Counted from the first letter of the stretch, positions 16,455 through 25,383 are shown. The stretch: 43,520 nt of DNA from a bacterium BMS3Abin03 (GCA_002898075.1 BDSV01000178.1:1-43520); one strand, 5' to 3'. The notes: a model not told the origin generated them from the letters alone. Program-made: numbers and translations.

Positions 16455-16772
16455 TCAATAAAATATAGCAAGCCATATTGTTTCTGTGTTTGGATCTGTC
16501 CATTCAATCCTGTGCTTTTTATGTGCGGGTATGTTAATGTAATCGTAAGCGTTTAACTCGATCAAATTGTTTTCTTCAAAGATTAATTTTGCGCTGCCTT
16601 TTAATACTATTACCCATTCATTCTCCTCCTGATCATACCAAAAACCTTTTGGAGAAGAATGTCCCTTTGAAATTATCCTTTCGACTTTAACATTATCACT
16701 TTCAATTAAAGTTTCAATAATTTCTTCGGATAGAAATCCTGGTATGTTTTCAAACAGATTCTTTTTCAACAT
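16455..16772 (-). CDS. Single-domain cupin protein
   Basis: The 105-residue small beta-barrel protein has cupin motifs: SSPKGFWYDQEENEWVIVLK (motif 1, with the late E in place of the second His region), GSAKLIF, and the second motif INIPAHKKHRIEWTD. Potential metal ligands are the His residues at HSSP and PAHKKH plus the E of ENEW. The family is often of unknown function; members occur beside short-chain dehydrogenases. Here the ATG overlaps the end of a broken SDR gene (stop at 16766-16768), implying a former SDR-cupin operon. The surviving gene may lack its own promoter or use one inside the remnant or the repeat upstream. Confidence 0.85.
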   Translation of the reverse strand: MLKKNLFENIPGFLSEEIIETLIESDNVKVERIISKGHSSPKGFWYDQEENEWVIVLKGSAKLIFEENNLIELNAYDYINIPAHKKHRIEWTDPNTETIWLAIFY

Positions 16773-16976
16773 TGGTTTACCGCACCGATTAATTTTGTAC
16801 TAATATCCCACATACTTTTTTTGAAGTCCTTTATTATAGCTTAATTCAGAAGACAGGGTTTTTTTCTTTATAAAATATTTCACGGTCATATTTTCAACCT
16901 CGGGCGAAGAAGCCGGGTACACCGATATCTCCGCACCTAATTTTACAGCGGGCTTATTTATAAGTAATGCAATTTT
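16766..16976 (-). pseudogene. C-terminal remnant of a short-chain dehydrogenase (retinol dehydrogenase-like)
   Basis: Between the cupin and the repeat at 16980, the minus strand encodes VKLGAEISVYPASSPEVENM, then VKYFIKKKTLSSELSYNKG and LQKK. This is the typical C-terminus of retinol dehydrogenase-like SDRs (GAETSIYLASSPEVEGVTGKYF...). At an A7 run (16816-16822) the frame shifts, and the next frame continues MWDISTKLIGA to a TGA overlapping the cupin ATG. The Rossmann part and active site are missing; the sequence stops being SDR-like within a few bases of the palindromic repeat. The gene is therefore both truncated and frameshifted. Confidence 0.78.
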
Positions 16977-16979
16977 TCA

Positions 16980-17117
16980 TATACACTATTTTAATTGGTA
17001 TTCGGATTTTACAATAAACTCATCTCTTTTTACCTGTCCCGACTTTTGCTGGAAGAGAGGATAAATGTGAGTTTAAAATAAAAACAAAATCCGAAAACCA
17101 ATTTGTAAAAGGCATAT
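16980..17117 (+). mobile_element. MITE-like palindromic repeat, copy 2
   Basis: This copy matches the element at 9971-10106 in the same orientation: ATTTTAATTGGTATTCGGAT on the left, AAAATCCGAAAACCAATTTG on the right, the same TCCCGACTTTTGCTGGA-type core, and TATA-rich ends. It abuts the truncated SDR gene on its left and lies 6 bp from the stop of the 17123-17497 gene. Confidence 0.75.
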
Positions 17118-17122
17118 ATAAT

Positions 17123-17497
17123 TTAATCGGATTCCTCGAATTGGACAGCCTCTAAGCTGAACGATGGATTTCTTCTCTTTATTTTTATACTATTTGTGGT
17201 GAATAGTATCTGCTGACCGGGAGCTATGTCGAATATGGTTGCACTCGTTGTATGACCGGCAATTTTGTACTCGATAAAAACATTTTTAACCATTTTGCCA
17301 CCTGTATTGTGTGCAATACCATGAACTGTTACTGTGTATAATTGTCCCGATACCCGGGGTGCATCTATATCATAGTTGTTATACTGTGATACCTGCAGAT
17401 TACCTGTAATTTCTACCGTATTGTGCGAATTAAAAACCTTCTGATAACCGAAATATGCACCGATTCCGAAAAGAACAATTACAATAAAGGTTTTCAT
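17123..17497 (-). CDS. Anchored extracytoplasmic protein with FxLYD-like domain
   Basis: The 124-residue protein has an N-terminal hydrophobic segment (FIVIVLFGIGAYFGYQKVF) acting as a signal anchor, followed by a beta-sandwich-like domain: YTVTVHGIAHNTGGKMVKNV, FIEYKIAGHTTSATIFDIAP, GQQILFTTNSIKIKR. The 'V.G...N..GK.V.NV.I.....' and 'I.PGQ...F' pattern recalls the FxLYD family of extracytoplasmic domains. No partner gene is evident; the aromatic fusion gene lies 132 bp upstream on the same strand. Function unknown. Confidence 0.65.
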   Translation of the reverse strand: MKTFIVIVLFGIGAYFGYQKVFNSHNTVEITGNLQVSQYNNYDIDAPRVSGQLYTVTVHGIAHNTGGKMVKNVFIEYKIAGHTTSATIFDIAPGQQILFTTNSIKIKRRNPSFSLEAVQFEESD

Positions 17498-17629
17498 TAG
17501 GAAAAACCCCGATTTATGAAGAAAAATATGCTTCAGATAAGCAAAAATTATTCCTTTGGGGGTTTTAGTTCTTTCAGAATTTAATTCCTGTCAATCATCA
17601 TATATTAATGATAACTGAATATCAATAGT

Positions 17630-19654
17630 TCACGTTCGAATCTTTTGAAGCTCGCGCATTAAATTCCTAAATTGTAAAAAATCTAATGATTGCTGCCCGT
17701 CGCTTAGCGCATTATCCGGATCGGGATGTATCTCTATCATTATGCCGTGCGCACCAACGGCTTTAGCGGCTTTTGAGAGCGGGATAACTTTATCCCTTTG
17801 CCCAATTGCATGAGAAGGATCTACTACAACCGGCAAGTGAGTTTTTTCCTTTAAAACAGGAATGGCGCTCAGATCAAGAGTGTTACGCGTTGCTGTTTCG
17901 AATGTTCTTATTCCTCGTTCACAAAGTATTACCTGCCTGTTTCCCCTCGCAAGAATATACTCTGCGGCGTTTAGTAATTCATCAAGCGACGACATCATTC
18001 CTCTTTTAAGCAAAACAGGGCGAAGTGATTTACCTGCTTCGGAAAGCAATGCGAAGTTCTGCATATTTCTTGCGCCCACCTGAAGAATATCAGCTTGTTC
18101 AGCCACACGGTGAACCTGGTCTATTGTTAAAACTTCTGTAATTACCGGAAGCTCGTAAGTGCTGCCTGCTTCTTTAAGGTATTGCAACGCTTTGTAACCC
18201 AATCCCTGAAAGCTATACGGAGAAGTCCTCGGTTTAAAACATCCGCCGCGTAAGATTTGCACATAATTCTCTTTTACCTCTCTTGCACATTCTATAATCT
18301 GAGCACGTGATTCAACCGAACAGGGCCCGGCAATTACTATAAAATTATCACCGCCAATTGTAACACCACCGACTTTAACAATCGTATCTTCTTTTTTAAA
18401 TTCTCTGCTTGCAAGTTTATAACTTACTTTGGCTTTCGGTTTACTCCTCTTTTCATCTGCCTGCAAGATTGGTTTTTCCTGCGGGATTTTGTCATCAAAC
18501 TGAATTGTGGATTTTATTTTTACTTTTTCAGCTTCTTTACTTGGATAGCAGCCGAGTATTTTTATAAAGCGAACCTGTTTACCCAATTCATCTAATAAAT
18601 GCTGAACTTTCTTATCGGAGGTATTCCCGATAAAATCCAGGTAAAACATTTCTTCCCATGGATTGCCGAGAATCGGTCTCGATTGAATTTTTGTCATGTT
18701 TATTCCCAGCTCTTTAAATACAGACAACGCCTCCACAAGCGAACCGGGTTTTTGAGATGTTGCCATAATTATAGATGTCTTAGCCGGTATTCTTGAATCG
18801 ACAGAGATTGGTTCCTTTGAGCAAATTAAAAACCTTGTAAAGTTATCCGGCTGGTTTGCTATGTTTTCCCTGAGGATAACCACATCGAACAACTCTGCTG
18901 CTTCCCGGCTTGCTATAGCTGCATAACAGGGATTCTTTTCATCTTTAATTTTCCTTACTGATTGTGCGGTATCGACAAAATATTCTACTGAAGCGTTTTT
19001 CATTCCTGCCAAAAATTTACTGCATTGTCTCGCTGCCTGATTGTGCGTATATATCTTTTCAATATTACTTAGCGGAATTTCTTCAAGGGTAACGAGACAA
19101 TGTTTTACATGAAAGATTTCCTCACCCACAATTGATAACCGGGAACCGATTATTGCATCATAAACATCATTAATACTTCCCGATGTTGTATTTTCAATCG
19201 GCAGCATTGCATAGTCAGCTTCTTTGTTCTCCACAGCATTTACAACATCTTCAAAAGTATTCATGTAATTGAAAACAATCTCGTCAGTCGAATCCCCGAA
19301 ATGTTTTTTAGAAGCAAGATAGCTGTACGATCCCTCGATACCCTGGATTGCAATCACTTTAGTAGTACCGGTTAATTCCCGGTTATCCTTTTCAAGCACG
19401 ATTTGATTCTGAAGTTTTACCGAATCGTTAATTACCTCGTTAAACACTTTTGTTACAAAGTAAGAATCCAGCCCTGCTTGTTTTCCTTGCTCTATTAATT
19501 TAGTAAGCAGCTCTTCCTCGCGTGATTTATCGCGTATGGAACTTTTATTTTCATCCTTCAGGCAGATGATCTCTCTGCTAATCTCTCTTCTTTTAGCAAG
19601 CAGGTTTATTAATTCGGAGTCGATTTTATTTATTTTTCTGCGAAGTTTTTCCAT
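17630..19654 (-). CDS. Chorismate mutase / prephenate dehydratase / DAHP synthase fusion
   Basis: The 674-residue protein carries three enzymes of aromatic synthesis. Residues 1-85 form an AroQ chorismate mutase ([20 protein letters not shown]). Residues 98-280 form the prephenate dehydratase, with [18 protein letters not shown] and the NFTRF signature at 272-276. Residues 290-372 form its ACT regulatory domain ([13 protein letters not shown] at 324-327, where E. coli PheA has ESRP). A charged linker of about 50 residues follows. Residues 425-674 form a type I-beta DAHP synthase ([53 protein letters not shown]). It would link the entry step of the shikimate pathway to phenylpyruvate synthesis. 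It is apparently monocistronic. The N-terminal CM-PDT part is like E. coli PheA; the fused DAHP synthase is the unusual part. Confidence 0.92.
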   Translation of the reverse strand: MEKLRRKINKIDSELINLLAKRREISREIICLKDENKSSIRDKSREEELLTKLIEQGKQAGLDSYFVTKVFNEVINDSVKLQNQIVLEKDNRELTGTTKVIAIQGIEGSYSYLASKKHFGDSTDEIVFNYMNTFEDVVNAVENKEADYAMLPIENTTSGSINDVYDAIIGSRLSIVGEEIFHVKHCLVTLEEIPLSNIEKIYTHNQAARQCSKFLAGMKNASVEYFVDTAQSVRKIKDEKNPCYAAIASREAAELFDVVILRENIANQPDNFTRFLICSKEPISVDSRIPAKTSIIMATSQKPGSLVEALSVFKELGINMTKIQSRPILGNPWEEMFYLDFIGNTSDKKVQHLLDELGKQVRFIKILGCYPSKEAEKVKIKSTIQFDDKIPQEKPILQADEKRSKPKAKVSYKLASREFKKEDTIVKVGGVTIGGDNFIVIAGPCSVESRAQIIECAREVKENYVQILRGGCFKPRTSPYSFQGLGYKALQYLKEAGSTYELPVITEVLTIDQVHRVAEQADILQVGARNMQNFALLSEAGKSLRPVLLKRGMMSSLDELLNAAEYILARGNRQVILCERGIRTFETATRNTLDLSAIPVLKEKTHLPVVVDPSHAIGQRDKVIPLSKAAKAVGAHGIMIEIHPDPDNALSDGQQSLDFLQFRNLMRELQKIRT

Positions 19655-19951
19655 AACGGTTATTTATAAATGGTTTAGAAAATCAGGATTGGAATATGCG
19701 TGACTTTAAGCGGTAAATCAAGGGATTATTTAATTTATAATAAACGGAACAAATGTTTTATAAATAAAAATTACGAAGCGGTTTAACGATTGTAAAAAAT
19801 AGAAATGAAAAATATTTGCGATTGTAGAAAGGAGTTGTTTAATCCAATTAGGAGTGAAGGAGCAATTATTTTTTGATAGAAAGGAAACAGAATGAATCAG
19901 ATACAGCCGGGTTTTTGGTTTTAAATGCAGAAAAAATAAACCAGGCACAAT
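19655..19951. other. AT-rich gap upstream of the aromatic fusion gene
   Basis: This should contain the promoter of the fusion gene at its left end. Short plus-strand frames (for example one reading ERKQNESDTAGFLVLNAEKI at about 19875-19940) look slightly protein-like but have no start and nearby stops. I see no supported gene. Confidence 0.4.
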
Positions 19952-19967
19952 AACCATTTTAACGGTT
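19952..19967. repeat. REP-like hairpin at the 3' end of the transposase
   Basis: AACCATTTTAACGGTT is a 7-bp hairpin with one mismatch. It spans the stop codon of the transposase and matches the hairpin just upstream of the same gene. Confidence 0.5.
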
Positions 19968-20402
19968 TATAATTTCAAGCCCATATTTTTTAATAAACAA
20001 ATCAATTTCTTTTTTATAGGTCATCTTTTTATGGTGCTCTTTCTGATTAGCAATATATTTTTCAACTTTACCTACCATTAATTCACTTACAGAAAAAGCG
20101 CCATAACCTGTCTGCCATGCAAATTTATAATTCATAAAATCGGATTGGTTAATCCAATGTGAGGATTCTCCTTTAATATTTTGAAAAACGTCTTTCATAG
20201 AGAAGTTCGGCGATAATAAAAATAATAAATGGATATGGTCTTCTGTTCCATTGATTATTCTAACTTTGCAGTCAAGTTCTCCCTCTAGTTTTTCTTTTAT
20301 GTGTGTATGTAATTGTGTCTCAAAAGTGTTTTTAATTAGTGATATTTTATCTTTTGTGCCGAATATCGCGTGTATCCATACTTTTAATAATGAGTGTGAC
20401 AT
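19959..20402 (-). CDS. IS200/IS605-type Y1 transposase (REP-associated type)
   Basis: The 147-residue single-domain HUH nuclease of the Transposase_17 family has the metal-binding HUH motif in EDHIHLLF. The probable catalytic tyrosine is in KVEKYIANQKEHHKK near the C-terminus, and WQTGYGAFSVS is the conserved middle block. Such enzymes cut and join single-stranded DNA at hairpins. No TnpB/IscB gene accompanies it. A very strong ribosome site (AAGGAGGT) precedes the ATG. Similar AACC...GGTT hairpins lie at both ends, fitting a domesticated REP-associated (RAYT) or a solo IS200-like element. It appears intact. Confidence 0.88.
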   Translation of the reverse strand: MSHSLLKVWIHAIFGTKDKISLIKNTFETQLHTHIKEKLEGELDCKVRIINGTEDHIHLLFLLSPNFSMKDVFQNIKGESSHWINQSDFMNYKFAWQTGYGAFSVSELMVGKVEKYIANQKEHHKKMTYKKEIDLFIKKYGLEIINR

Positions 20403-20418
20403 AATACCTCCTTTTGTT

Positions 20419-20436
20419 AAACCGTTGAAACGGTTT
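20419..20436. repeat. REP-like hairpin upstream of the transposase
   Basis: AAACCGTT-GA-AACGGTTT forms an 8-bp perfect stem 16 bp upstream of the transposase start. It is related to the hairpin at 19952-19967 and to AACTGTTTTAACAGTT in the two 140-bp elements. Confidence 0.6.
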
Positions 20437-20437
20437 T

Positions 20438-20587
20438 ATGTTTTTGTTTGGTTATGTTTTTTTTGTCTCCTTCTGTTTTGGCTTGATGGAACTGCTTCTT
20501 TTAATGCTTGTTCAAAAAATGGTATTAAAGATTAACTCCGAATTAGACGGAAATAAAATAAGAAAAATGAGAGAAAAACACCGTTAA
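20438..20587 (+). CDS. Possible 49-residue single-pass membrane peptide
   Basis: A plus-strand frame encodes a hydrophobic N-terminal segment (FLFGYVFFVSFCFGLMELLL) followed by a charged basic tail (INSELDGNKIRKMREKHR). There is no ribosome site and the start lies next to the REP-like hairpin, so it may be chance. The remaining gap up to recQ (20588-20812) holds its promoter region and no other gene. I do not recognise it. Confidence 0.22.
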   Translation: MFLFGYVFFVSFCFGLMELLLLMLVQKMVLKINSELDGNKIRKMREKHR

Positions 20588-20812
20588 TTTTATTTTAAAC
20601 GCAAAGATGTATTTTAAAATGTAAAGTAAAAATCATATCGACAAATTTACAAGAGACATACGTTCTCTGTCCCGAAGTGATCCGTGGCAACCGGTGAAAA
20701 GATTATTTACTTTATTTACATTGTGTATATAGCAACCATAACTTTTGTTGTTATCATTCAGTAAGTTTCATCATAAAAATCTGTTAGTATTCTTTAACTA
20801 TTAAATTATGAT

Positions 20813-22270
20813 ATGATTAATCCGAAAAAAATTTTAAAGGAATATTTTAAGTATCCTTCCTTCAAAGGCAGGCAGGAAGAAATAATTAATCGCCTGATTA
20901 AAGAGCACGGTCATTGTTTGGTTTTAATGCCTACCGGCGGAGGCAAATCAATTTGCTACCAGGTTCCGGCATTAATATTTGATGGGGGAACAATTGTAAT
21001 AAGTCCTTTAATAGCTTTAATGCAGGACCAGGTTGATGCGCTTAAAAAGAGAAACATCCCGGCAGAGTTTATCAATTCAACTGTTAATTCTAAAGAAAAA
21101 AGAGAGCGGCTGAAAAATTTTGTCGAAGGTAAAATTAAGCTTTTATATGTAACACCCGAAAGATTCCGCAAACCTGAATTTGTCGAATCAATAAAAAAAG
21201 CAAATGTATCGTTGCTCGCAGTCGATGAAGCACATTGTATTTCCGAATGGGGACATGATTTCAGACCCGATTATTCACGCATCGCTGAATTCAGAGAGCT
21301 GCTCGATAACCCTTTAACCATCGCTCTTACTGCAACCGCCACAAAAGATGTGCAGAATGATATTATTACTAAACTCGGTTTGACTAAAAATCAGATAAAA
21401 CTTTTTCACCAGGGAATTGAAAGACCGAACCTGCGCCTGGAAGCTGCTGATGTTTTTGATGAAAAGGAAACACTAGATGAAATTTATAAAATTCTCGATG
21501 AATACAAAGGTCCCGGAATAATTTACTTCTCGCTTATTAAAAAACTTGAATACTATTCCCAAATTCTAGGAGATAAAGGTTACAAACATGAAGTATATCA
21601 TGGGAAGCTTGATTCCCGAAAGCGCAAGCAAACCCAGAGAGATTTTCTTTCGGGAAAGCAGGATTTAATTTTAGCAACAAACGCATTCGGAATGGGAATA
21701 GACAAACCCGATATTCGCTTTGTAATTCATGCCGAAGTTCCGTCATCGATTGAATCGTATTATCAGGAAATTGGAAGAGCCGGCAGGGATGGTAAAGATT
21801 CGTTGTGCATGCTGCTTTATAACCAGGATGATCTTTACACACAAATGGAATTTATAAAGTGGGCGAATCCTAATGCTGATTATTATTATGCGGTTTATAA
21901 TATTCTTAAAACAAATTTAGATTCCGTAAACTCTATGGGAATCAGCTACATAAGAGAGCAGATAAGTTTTAAGGATAAAAATGATTTTAGAGTTGAAACT
22001 GTTCTTGCTATGCTCGATCGTTACGGTGTAACCGAAGGCGCTGTTGAAAACGGCAACCTGAAATTGGTTGCTGCACTGCCGCCCGAGCTTGAAGATAATA
22101 AACGATTGGAGATGAAGCTGATGAACGATAACAAAAAGCTTCTATCGGTTGTTAACTATTTCAAATCAACCACATGCCGTAGAGTATTTATTTCGGACTA
22201 CTTCGGTTTTCCCGGTGAGAAACCGTGCGGTAACTGCGATGTATGTGATGTAAACAAGGAACAATCATAA
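20813..22270 (+). CDS. recQ: ATP-dependent DNA helicase RecQ, short form
   Basis: This SF2 helicase has 485 residues. Motif 0 is FKGRQEEIINRL. Walker A is MPTGGGKSICYQVPAL, DEAH is AVDEAHCISEWGHDFRPDY, motif III is ALTATAT, and motifs V-VI are ATNAFGMGIDKPDIRFVIH and YYQEIGRAGRDG. The RecQ zinc-binding cysteines are in the C-terminus (TCRRVFISDYFG ... CGNCDVCD). The protein ends after the zinc module: the winged-helix is reduced or absent, and there is no HRDC domain as in the 609-residue E. coli enzyme. It acts in recombinational repair and replication restart. It is monocistronic, convergent with yajQ. Confidence 0.93.
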   Translation: MINPKKILKEYFKYPSFKGRQEEIINRLIKEHGHCLVLMPTGGGKSICYQVPALIFDGGTIVISPLIALMQDQVDALKKRNIPAEFINSTVNSKEKRERLKNFVEGKIKLLYVTPERFRKPEFVESIKKANVSLLAVDEAHCISEWGHDFRPDYSRIAEFRELLDNPLTIALTATATKDVQNDIITKLGLTKNQIKLFHQGIERPNLRLEAADVFDEKETLDEIYKILDEYKGPGIIYFSLIKKLEYYSQILGDKGYKHEVYHGKLDSRKRKQTQRDFLSGKQDLILATNAFGMGIDKPDIRFVIHAEVPSSIESYYQEIGRAGRDGKDSLCMLLYNQDDLYTQMEFIKWANPNADYYYAVYNILKTNLDSVNSMGISYIREQISFKDKNDFRVETVLAMLDRYGVTEGAVENGNLKLVAALPPELEDNKRLEMKLMNDNKKLLSVVNYFKSTTCRRVFISDYFGFPGEKPCGNCDVCDVNKEQS

Positions 22271-22455
22271 AAAATATTATGATGAAAAAAGTGATTTGGT
22301 GGTTATTTACACTATTAAAGCCGGTCGGGCGCAGGAAAAAATAATGACCAAAAAACAGAATAAACCATTTACAAAAAAATGGCAAAAAAATTTATGCCCC
22401 GGTGGAAGCGCCGCAGATTGTTTCTTCCATTTGCTTTTGTTTTTCCTACTTACTG

Positions 22456-22953
22456 TTATTGATAATTCACAAACTGGGTTGGAAAATCATAGTCGGCATC
22501 TTTTACCGCAGTAATCACTGCCTGAAGATCATCTTTCTTAGCCCCCTGGACGCGAATTTTTTCATCCATTATCTGTGCCGAGACCCTCAGCTTAAGATTC
22601 TTTATTAGCTTGGTTATCTTCTTTGCATTGTCTTTCGATATACCGCTTTGCAGATTGATTACCTGCCGCAGCCGCCCGCCGGCAGCAGGTTCCGGCTCTT
22701 CCATTTTTAATGCTTTAATAGACAAGCCGCGCTTTATAAGTTTGGTTTGAAGAATATCAATGGATTGTTTCCGGGAATAATCGTCTTTGGTATTCATCGT
22801 AATAAGCTTATCCTTTTTGTTTAATTCCAACTCCGTTTTGGAATCCTTAAGATCGTATCTTTGACGGATTTCTTTTATCGCTTGATTAATTGCATTATCC
22901 ACTTCCTGAAGATCGACTTCAGAAACAATATCGAATGATGAATTCTTTGCCAT
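22456..22953 (-). CDS. yajQ: YajQ family nucleotide (cyclic-di-GMP) binding protein
   Basis: The 165-residue protein has the complete YajQ pattern: SSFDIVSEVDLQEVDNAINQ, IRQRYDLKDSKTELEL, KLIKRGLSIKALKMEEPEPA, GGRLRQVINLQSGISKDNAK, KITKLIKNLKLRVSAQI, VQGAKKDDLQAVI and FPTQFVNYQ. It folds as two RRM-like domains; some homologues bind c-di-GMP, others nucleic acid. The length is normal. No neighbouring gene indicates its role. It converges on recQ, with 185 bp between that shows no gene or clear terminator. Confidence 0.95.
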   Translation of the reverse strand: MAKNSSFDIVSEVDLQEVDNAINQAIKEIRQRYDLKDSKTELELNKKDKLITMNTKDDYSRKQSIDILQTKLIKRGLSIKALKMEEPEPAAGGRLRQVINLQSGISKDNAKKITKLIKNLKLRVSAQIMDEKIRVQGAKKDDLQAVITAVKDADYDFPTQFVNYQ

Positions 22954-23313
22954 TTTAGTTGCTCGATTGTTTTTGGTTGTGAAATATAAAAAATTTTGTG
23001 CTAATTGACCGGATAAAATTTATCAATGAGTTTCCTCTAAAAAATTAATATTCTTGATTGTCATTCCTCCCGGTCTATCGTGAAAAGTGAGAATCCATTA
23101 TAATTTAACCTTTTTAAATTCTTATCCGCGGTGTATATGACTTTTTAAAGTTAATTCGTCTAATTTATAAAAACATAATTTCCCCGGAATATTTTTTCTA
23201 TCTATTTCCTTTCAGTTTTAAAAATCTTACCTTTTGAAACATATTTGAGATTTATATCATCAGCACTTTAAATTTTACTGAGTTATTACTCTTATGTAAT
23301 TATTAGGTATAAG
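22954..23313. other. Divergent promoter gap between yajQ and the OmpA gene
   Basis: This gap of 360 bp contains no gene. It holds a degenerate copy of the ATTCCC-type dispersed repeat (TTGTCATTCCTCCCGGTCTA at about 23056) and AT-rich sequence next to both starts, where the promoters must lie. AGGT precedes the OmpA ATG. Confidence 0.5.
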
Positions 23314-24705
23314 ATGAAAACTATAACTATTCTAATCATATTTTTTATTGCTTCCTCATCAGTTGTTTTCTCGCAGAAAAGCGTTATAAAAAAGTATCAT
23401 CCGCTTTCCGGTAAAATAGGTATATCAATCGAAGGCGGGGCAACACTCACTTTTTCAGACTTTCGAAATAATAAATTTGATTATACCTCACGGGTATTGG
23501 GAGAGTATTTTTTCCAAACCACTCGAATCGGTACCTGGGGTGTGCGGTTCGGTGCTGCCTGGGGATATCTTAAGGGCTCCGGGGGAACATCATCCAGACC
23601 GGGACTTGATAGCTTCAGAACAACGAAATTCCTTTTGAGTGGAGGCGCCGTTTACATTTTAGCAATAACAAATGAATTCCTGCCTTATGCAGCGGCAGGT
23701 GTTTCATATCTGTATTACGATCCACGTGACCCGAACGGTAATCTTCTTACGCGTAATAAGGCAAGAGATTATAGCAGACATGAATACATGCTTAATGGCG
23801 AAATAGGAATGAAGTTTTTATTTTCAAGATCTTTAAGTTTTAACCTGGGTGCAAATATTAATTACATCCGGTCGGATAATCTTGATGATGTTGTCGCTGG
23901 ATCGGACTTTGATATTTTTTATTCGGGATATGCAGGGTTTACATTTTATTTTGGAGGAACGAAAGACTCCGATGGAGACGGTGTGGATGACATCGACGAT
24001 ATATGCCCGAATACTTTACACGGGGTTAGAGTAGATCAGTTTGGGTGCCCTATTGACACCGACGCTGACGGGGTTCCGGATTATTTGGATAAATGTCCTA
24101 ACACTCCTGCAAACATCAAGGTAACTCCGGATGGCTGCCCTGTCGATTCGGATGGTGATGGAATACCCGACTATATTGATGTTTGTAAAGATACACCGGA
24201 GAATGTTCCTGTCGATAAAAGAGGTTGTCCTTTGGATGGAGATAAAGACGGGGTTCCGGATTATAATGATCGTTGTCCTAAATCTCCGGCAGGAGCAAAA
24301 GTAGACAGATGGGGCTGTTTAATAAAAAAACAAGAAGTTGTATTACCTAAGCTGTCAACTTTCGTACTAACCGGCGGAGTTATTTTCGATGTCGGACAAT
24401 CAACATTACTTTCCGGTGCTAAAGCAGAAATAGATAAAGTTATAAAGGTGATGAATAAATACCCGGAAACTAAATGGAGGATTGAAGGGCACACAGATAG
24501 TACCGGTTCTTATTCGCGGAACAAACAGCTTTCTCTTGAGAGGGCTAATGCGGTTGCCGGCTATTTAATTCAAAACGGAATTGATGAATCGAGATTGGAA
24601 GCAGTTGGCTTGGGTCCTGATTTTCCGATTGCCGACAACTCTACTGAAACCGGCAGGGCAATGAATCGCAGAGTATCAATCGAATTGATTAAGGAATCAA
24701 AGTAA
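23314..24705 (+). CDS. OmpA-family protein with thrombospondin type 3 repeats
   Basis: The 463-residue protein has a signal peptide (ITILIIFFIASSSVVFSQ). An N-terminal outer-membrane barrel (residues 25-215) ends in FDIFYSGYAGFTFYFGG. Four thrombospondin type 3 calcium-binding repeats follow (DSDGDGVDDIDDICPNT, DTDADGVPDYLDKCPNT, DSDGDGIPDYIDVC, DGDKDGVPDYNDRCPKS). The C-terminal OmpA peptidoglycan-binding domain (residues 345-460) contains WRIEGHTDSTGSYSRNKQLS and GRAMNRRVSIELI, with the Asp and Arg that bind diaminopimelate. It anchors the outer membrane to the cell wall, as in related Bacteroidota. It is monocistronic, with a hairpin right after the stop. Confidence 0.95.
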   Translation: MKTITILIIFFIASSSVVFSQKSVIKKYHPLSGKIGISIEGGATLTFSDFRNNKFDYTSRVLGEYFFQTTRIGTWGVRFGAAWGYLKGSGGTSSRPGLDSFRTTKFLLSGGAVYILAITNEFLPYAAAGVSYLYYDPRDPNGNLLTRNKARDYSRHEYMLNGEIGMKFLFSRSLSFNLGANINYIRSDNLDDVVAGSDFDIFYSGYAGFTFYFGGTKDSDGDGVDDIDDICPNTLHGVRVDQFGCPIDTDADGVPDYLDKCPNTPANIKVTPDGCPVDSDGDGIPDYIDVCKDTPENVPVDKRGCPLDGDKDGVPDYNDRCPKSPAGAKVDRWGCLIKKQEVVLPKLSTFVLTGGVIFDVGQSTLLSGAKAEIDKVIKVMNKYPETKWRIEGHTDSTGSYSRNKQLSLERANAVAGYLIQNGIDESRLEAVGLGPDFPIADNSTETGRAMNRRVSIELIKESK

Positions 24706-24709
24706 ATCG

Positions 24710-24738
24710 AATCACTATCCTGTATTGCCATAGTGATT
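24710..24738 (+). terminator. Hairpin terminator after the OmpA gene
   Basis: AATCACTAT (24710-24718) pairs with ATAGTGATT (24730-24738) around an 11-nt loop, starting 5 bases past the stop. The downstream T-content is modest (GAATTGAAACTTTATT). Confidence 0.55.
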
Positions 24739-24825
24739 GAATTGAAACTTTATTAACCAGACGGTTTTTCTTTGATAAGAGTAGATGGATAGAGCTTGCT
24801 GATATTATAATCAAATGAGCAAAGT

Positions 24826-25383
24826 ATGTCTTTTCAACTCAAGGTGTTTATATTTATCGGTTTGTCTGTAATTATTGTTTTTGTATCACGTAAATCTTTA
24901 CGCAATTTTCGTTCTCATGGTTTCTATCGTCTTTTCGCTTTTGAATCAATTACAGCTCTAATTCTATTAAACCTTGATTATTGGTTTTACAATCCCTTTA
25001 GTATTCTGCATATTATTTCCTGGTTATTACTGATCATCTCCGGGTACTTGGTCATTCACGGATTTTTATTATTATACAAGAAGGGAAACCAAAACAATCA
25101 GCGTCGTTACCATTCGCTGCTGAAATTAGAAAAGACGACTAAGCTGGTAACGGCAGGTATTTATCGCTATATCCGGCATCCTCTTTACAGTTCATTATTT
25201 TTTCTTGGTTGGGGTGTGTTTTTCAAACAAATTTCATTTTTAAGTGTTTGTTTAGTTGTAGCAGCAACCGTCTTTTTAACACTAACGGCAAAGATAGAAG
25301 AAGCCGAGAACCTAAGTTATTTCGGCGATGCTTATAAAAGTTATATGAAAAAAACAAAAATGTTTATTCCTTTTTTATTCTAA
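24826..25383 (+). CDS. Isoprenylcysteine methyltransferase-like membrane protein
   Basis: The 185-residue protein has several membrane segments (VFIFIGLSVIIVFVSRK, ALILLNLDYWFYNPF, ILHIISWLLLIISGYLVI, LSVCLVVAATVFLTL). Its C-terminal half carries the ICMT/PEMT-type methyltransferase signature: VTAGIYRYIRHPLYSSLFFL (the RHP motif), AKIEEAENLSYFGDAYKSYM (the EE...FG..Y..Y motif) and PFLF. This superfamily transfers methyl groups from SAM to lipids or prenylated targets at the membrane. The substrate is unknown. It stands alone, downstream of the OmpA gene. Confidence 0.85.
   Translation: MSFQLKVFIFIGLSVIIVFVSRKSLRNFRSHGFYRLFAFESITALILLNLDYWFYNPFSILHIISWLLLIISGYLVIHGFLLLYKKGNQNNQRRYHSLLKLEKTTKLVTAGIYRYIRHPLYSSLFFLGWGVFFKQISFLSVCLVVAATVFLTLTAKIEEAENLSYFGDAYKSYMKKTKMFIPFLF

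Noticed and set aside
19730-19957. 75-codon minus-strand frame in the gap right of the aromatic fusion gene
   Set aside because: Low-complexity AT-driven sequence, no ribosome site, no recognisable motif, and overlap with the REP-like hairpin.
20651-20700. CCCGAAGTGATCCGTGGCAA, resembling the SAM-I riboswitch core
   Set aside because: Only the central motif is present. The upstream CTTATC stem, the GAGGGA block and the downstream GGTGCCAATTCC element are missing, and the next gene is recQ.
22380-22463. 27-codon plus-strand frame (MPRWKRRRLFLPFAFVFP) after recQ
   Set aside because: No ribosome site, and it overlaps the 3' end of yajQ in antisense. The composition could be chance.
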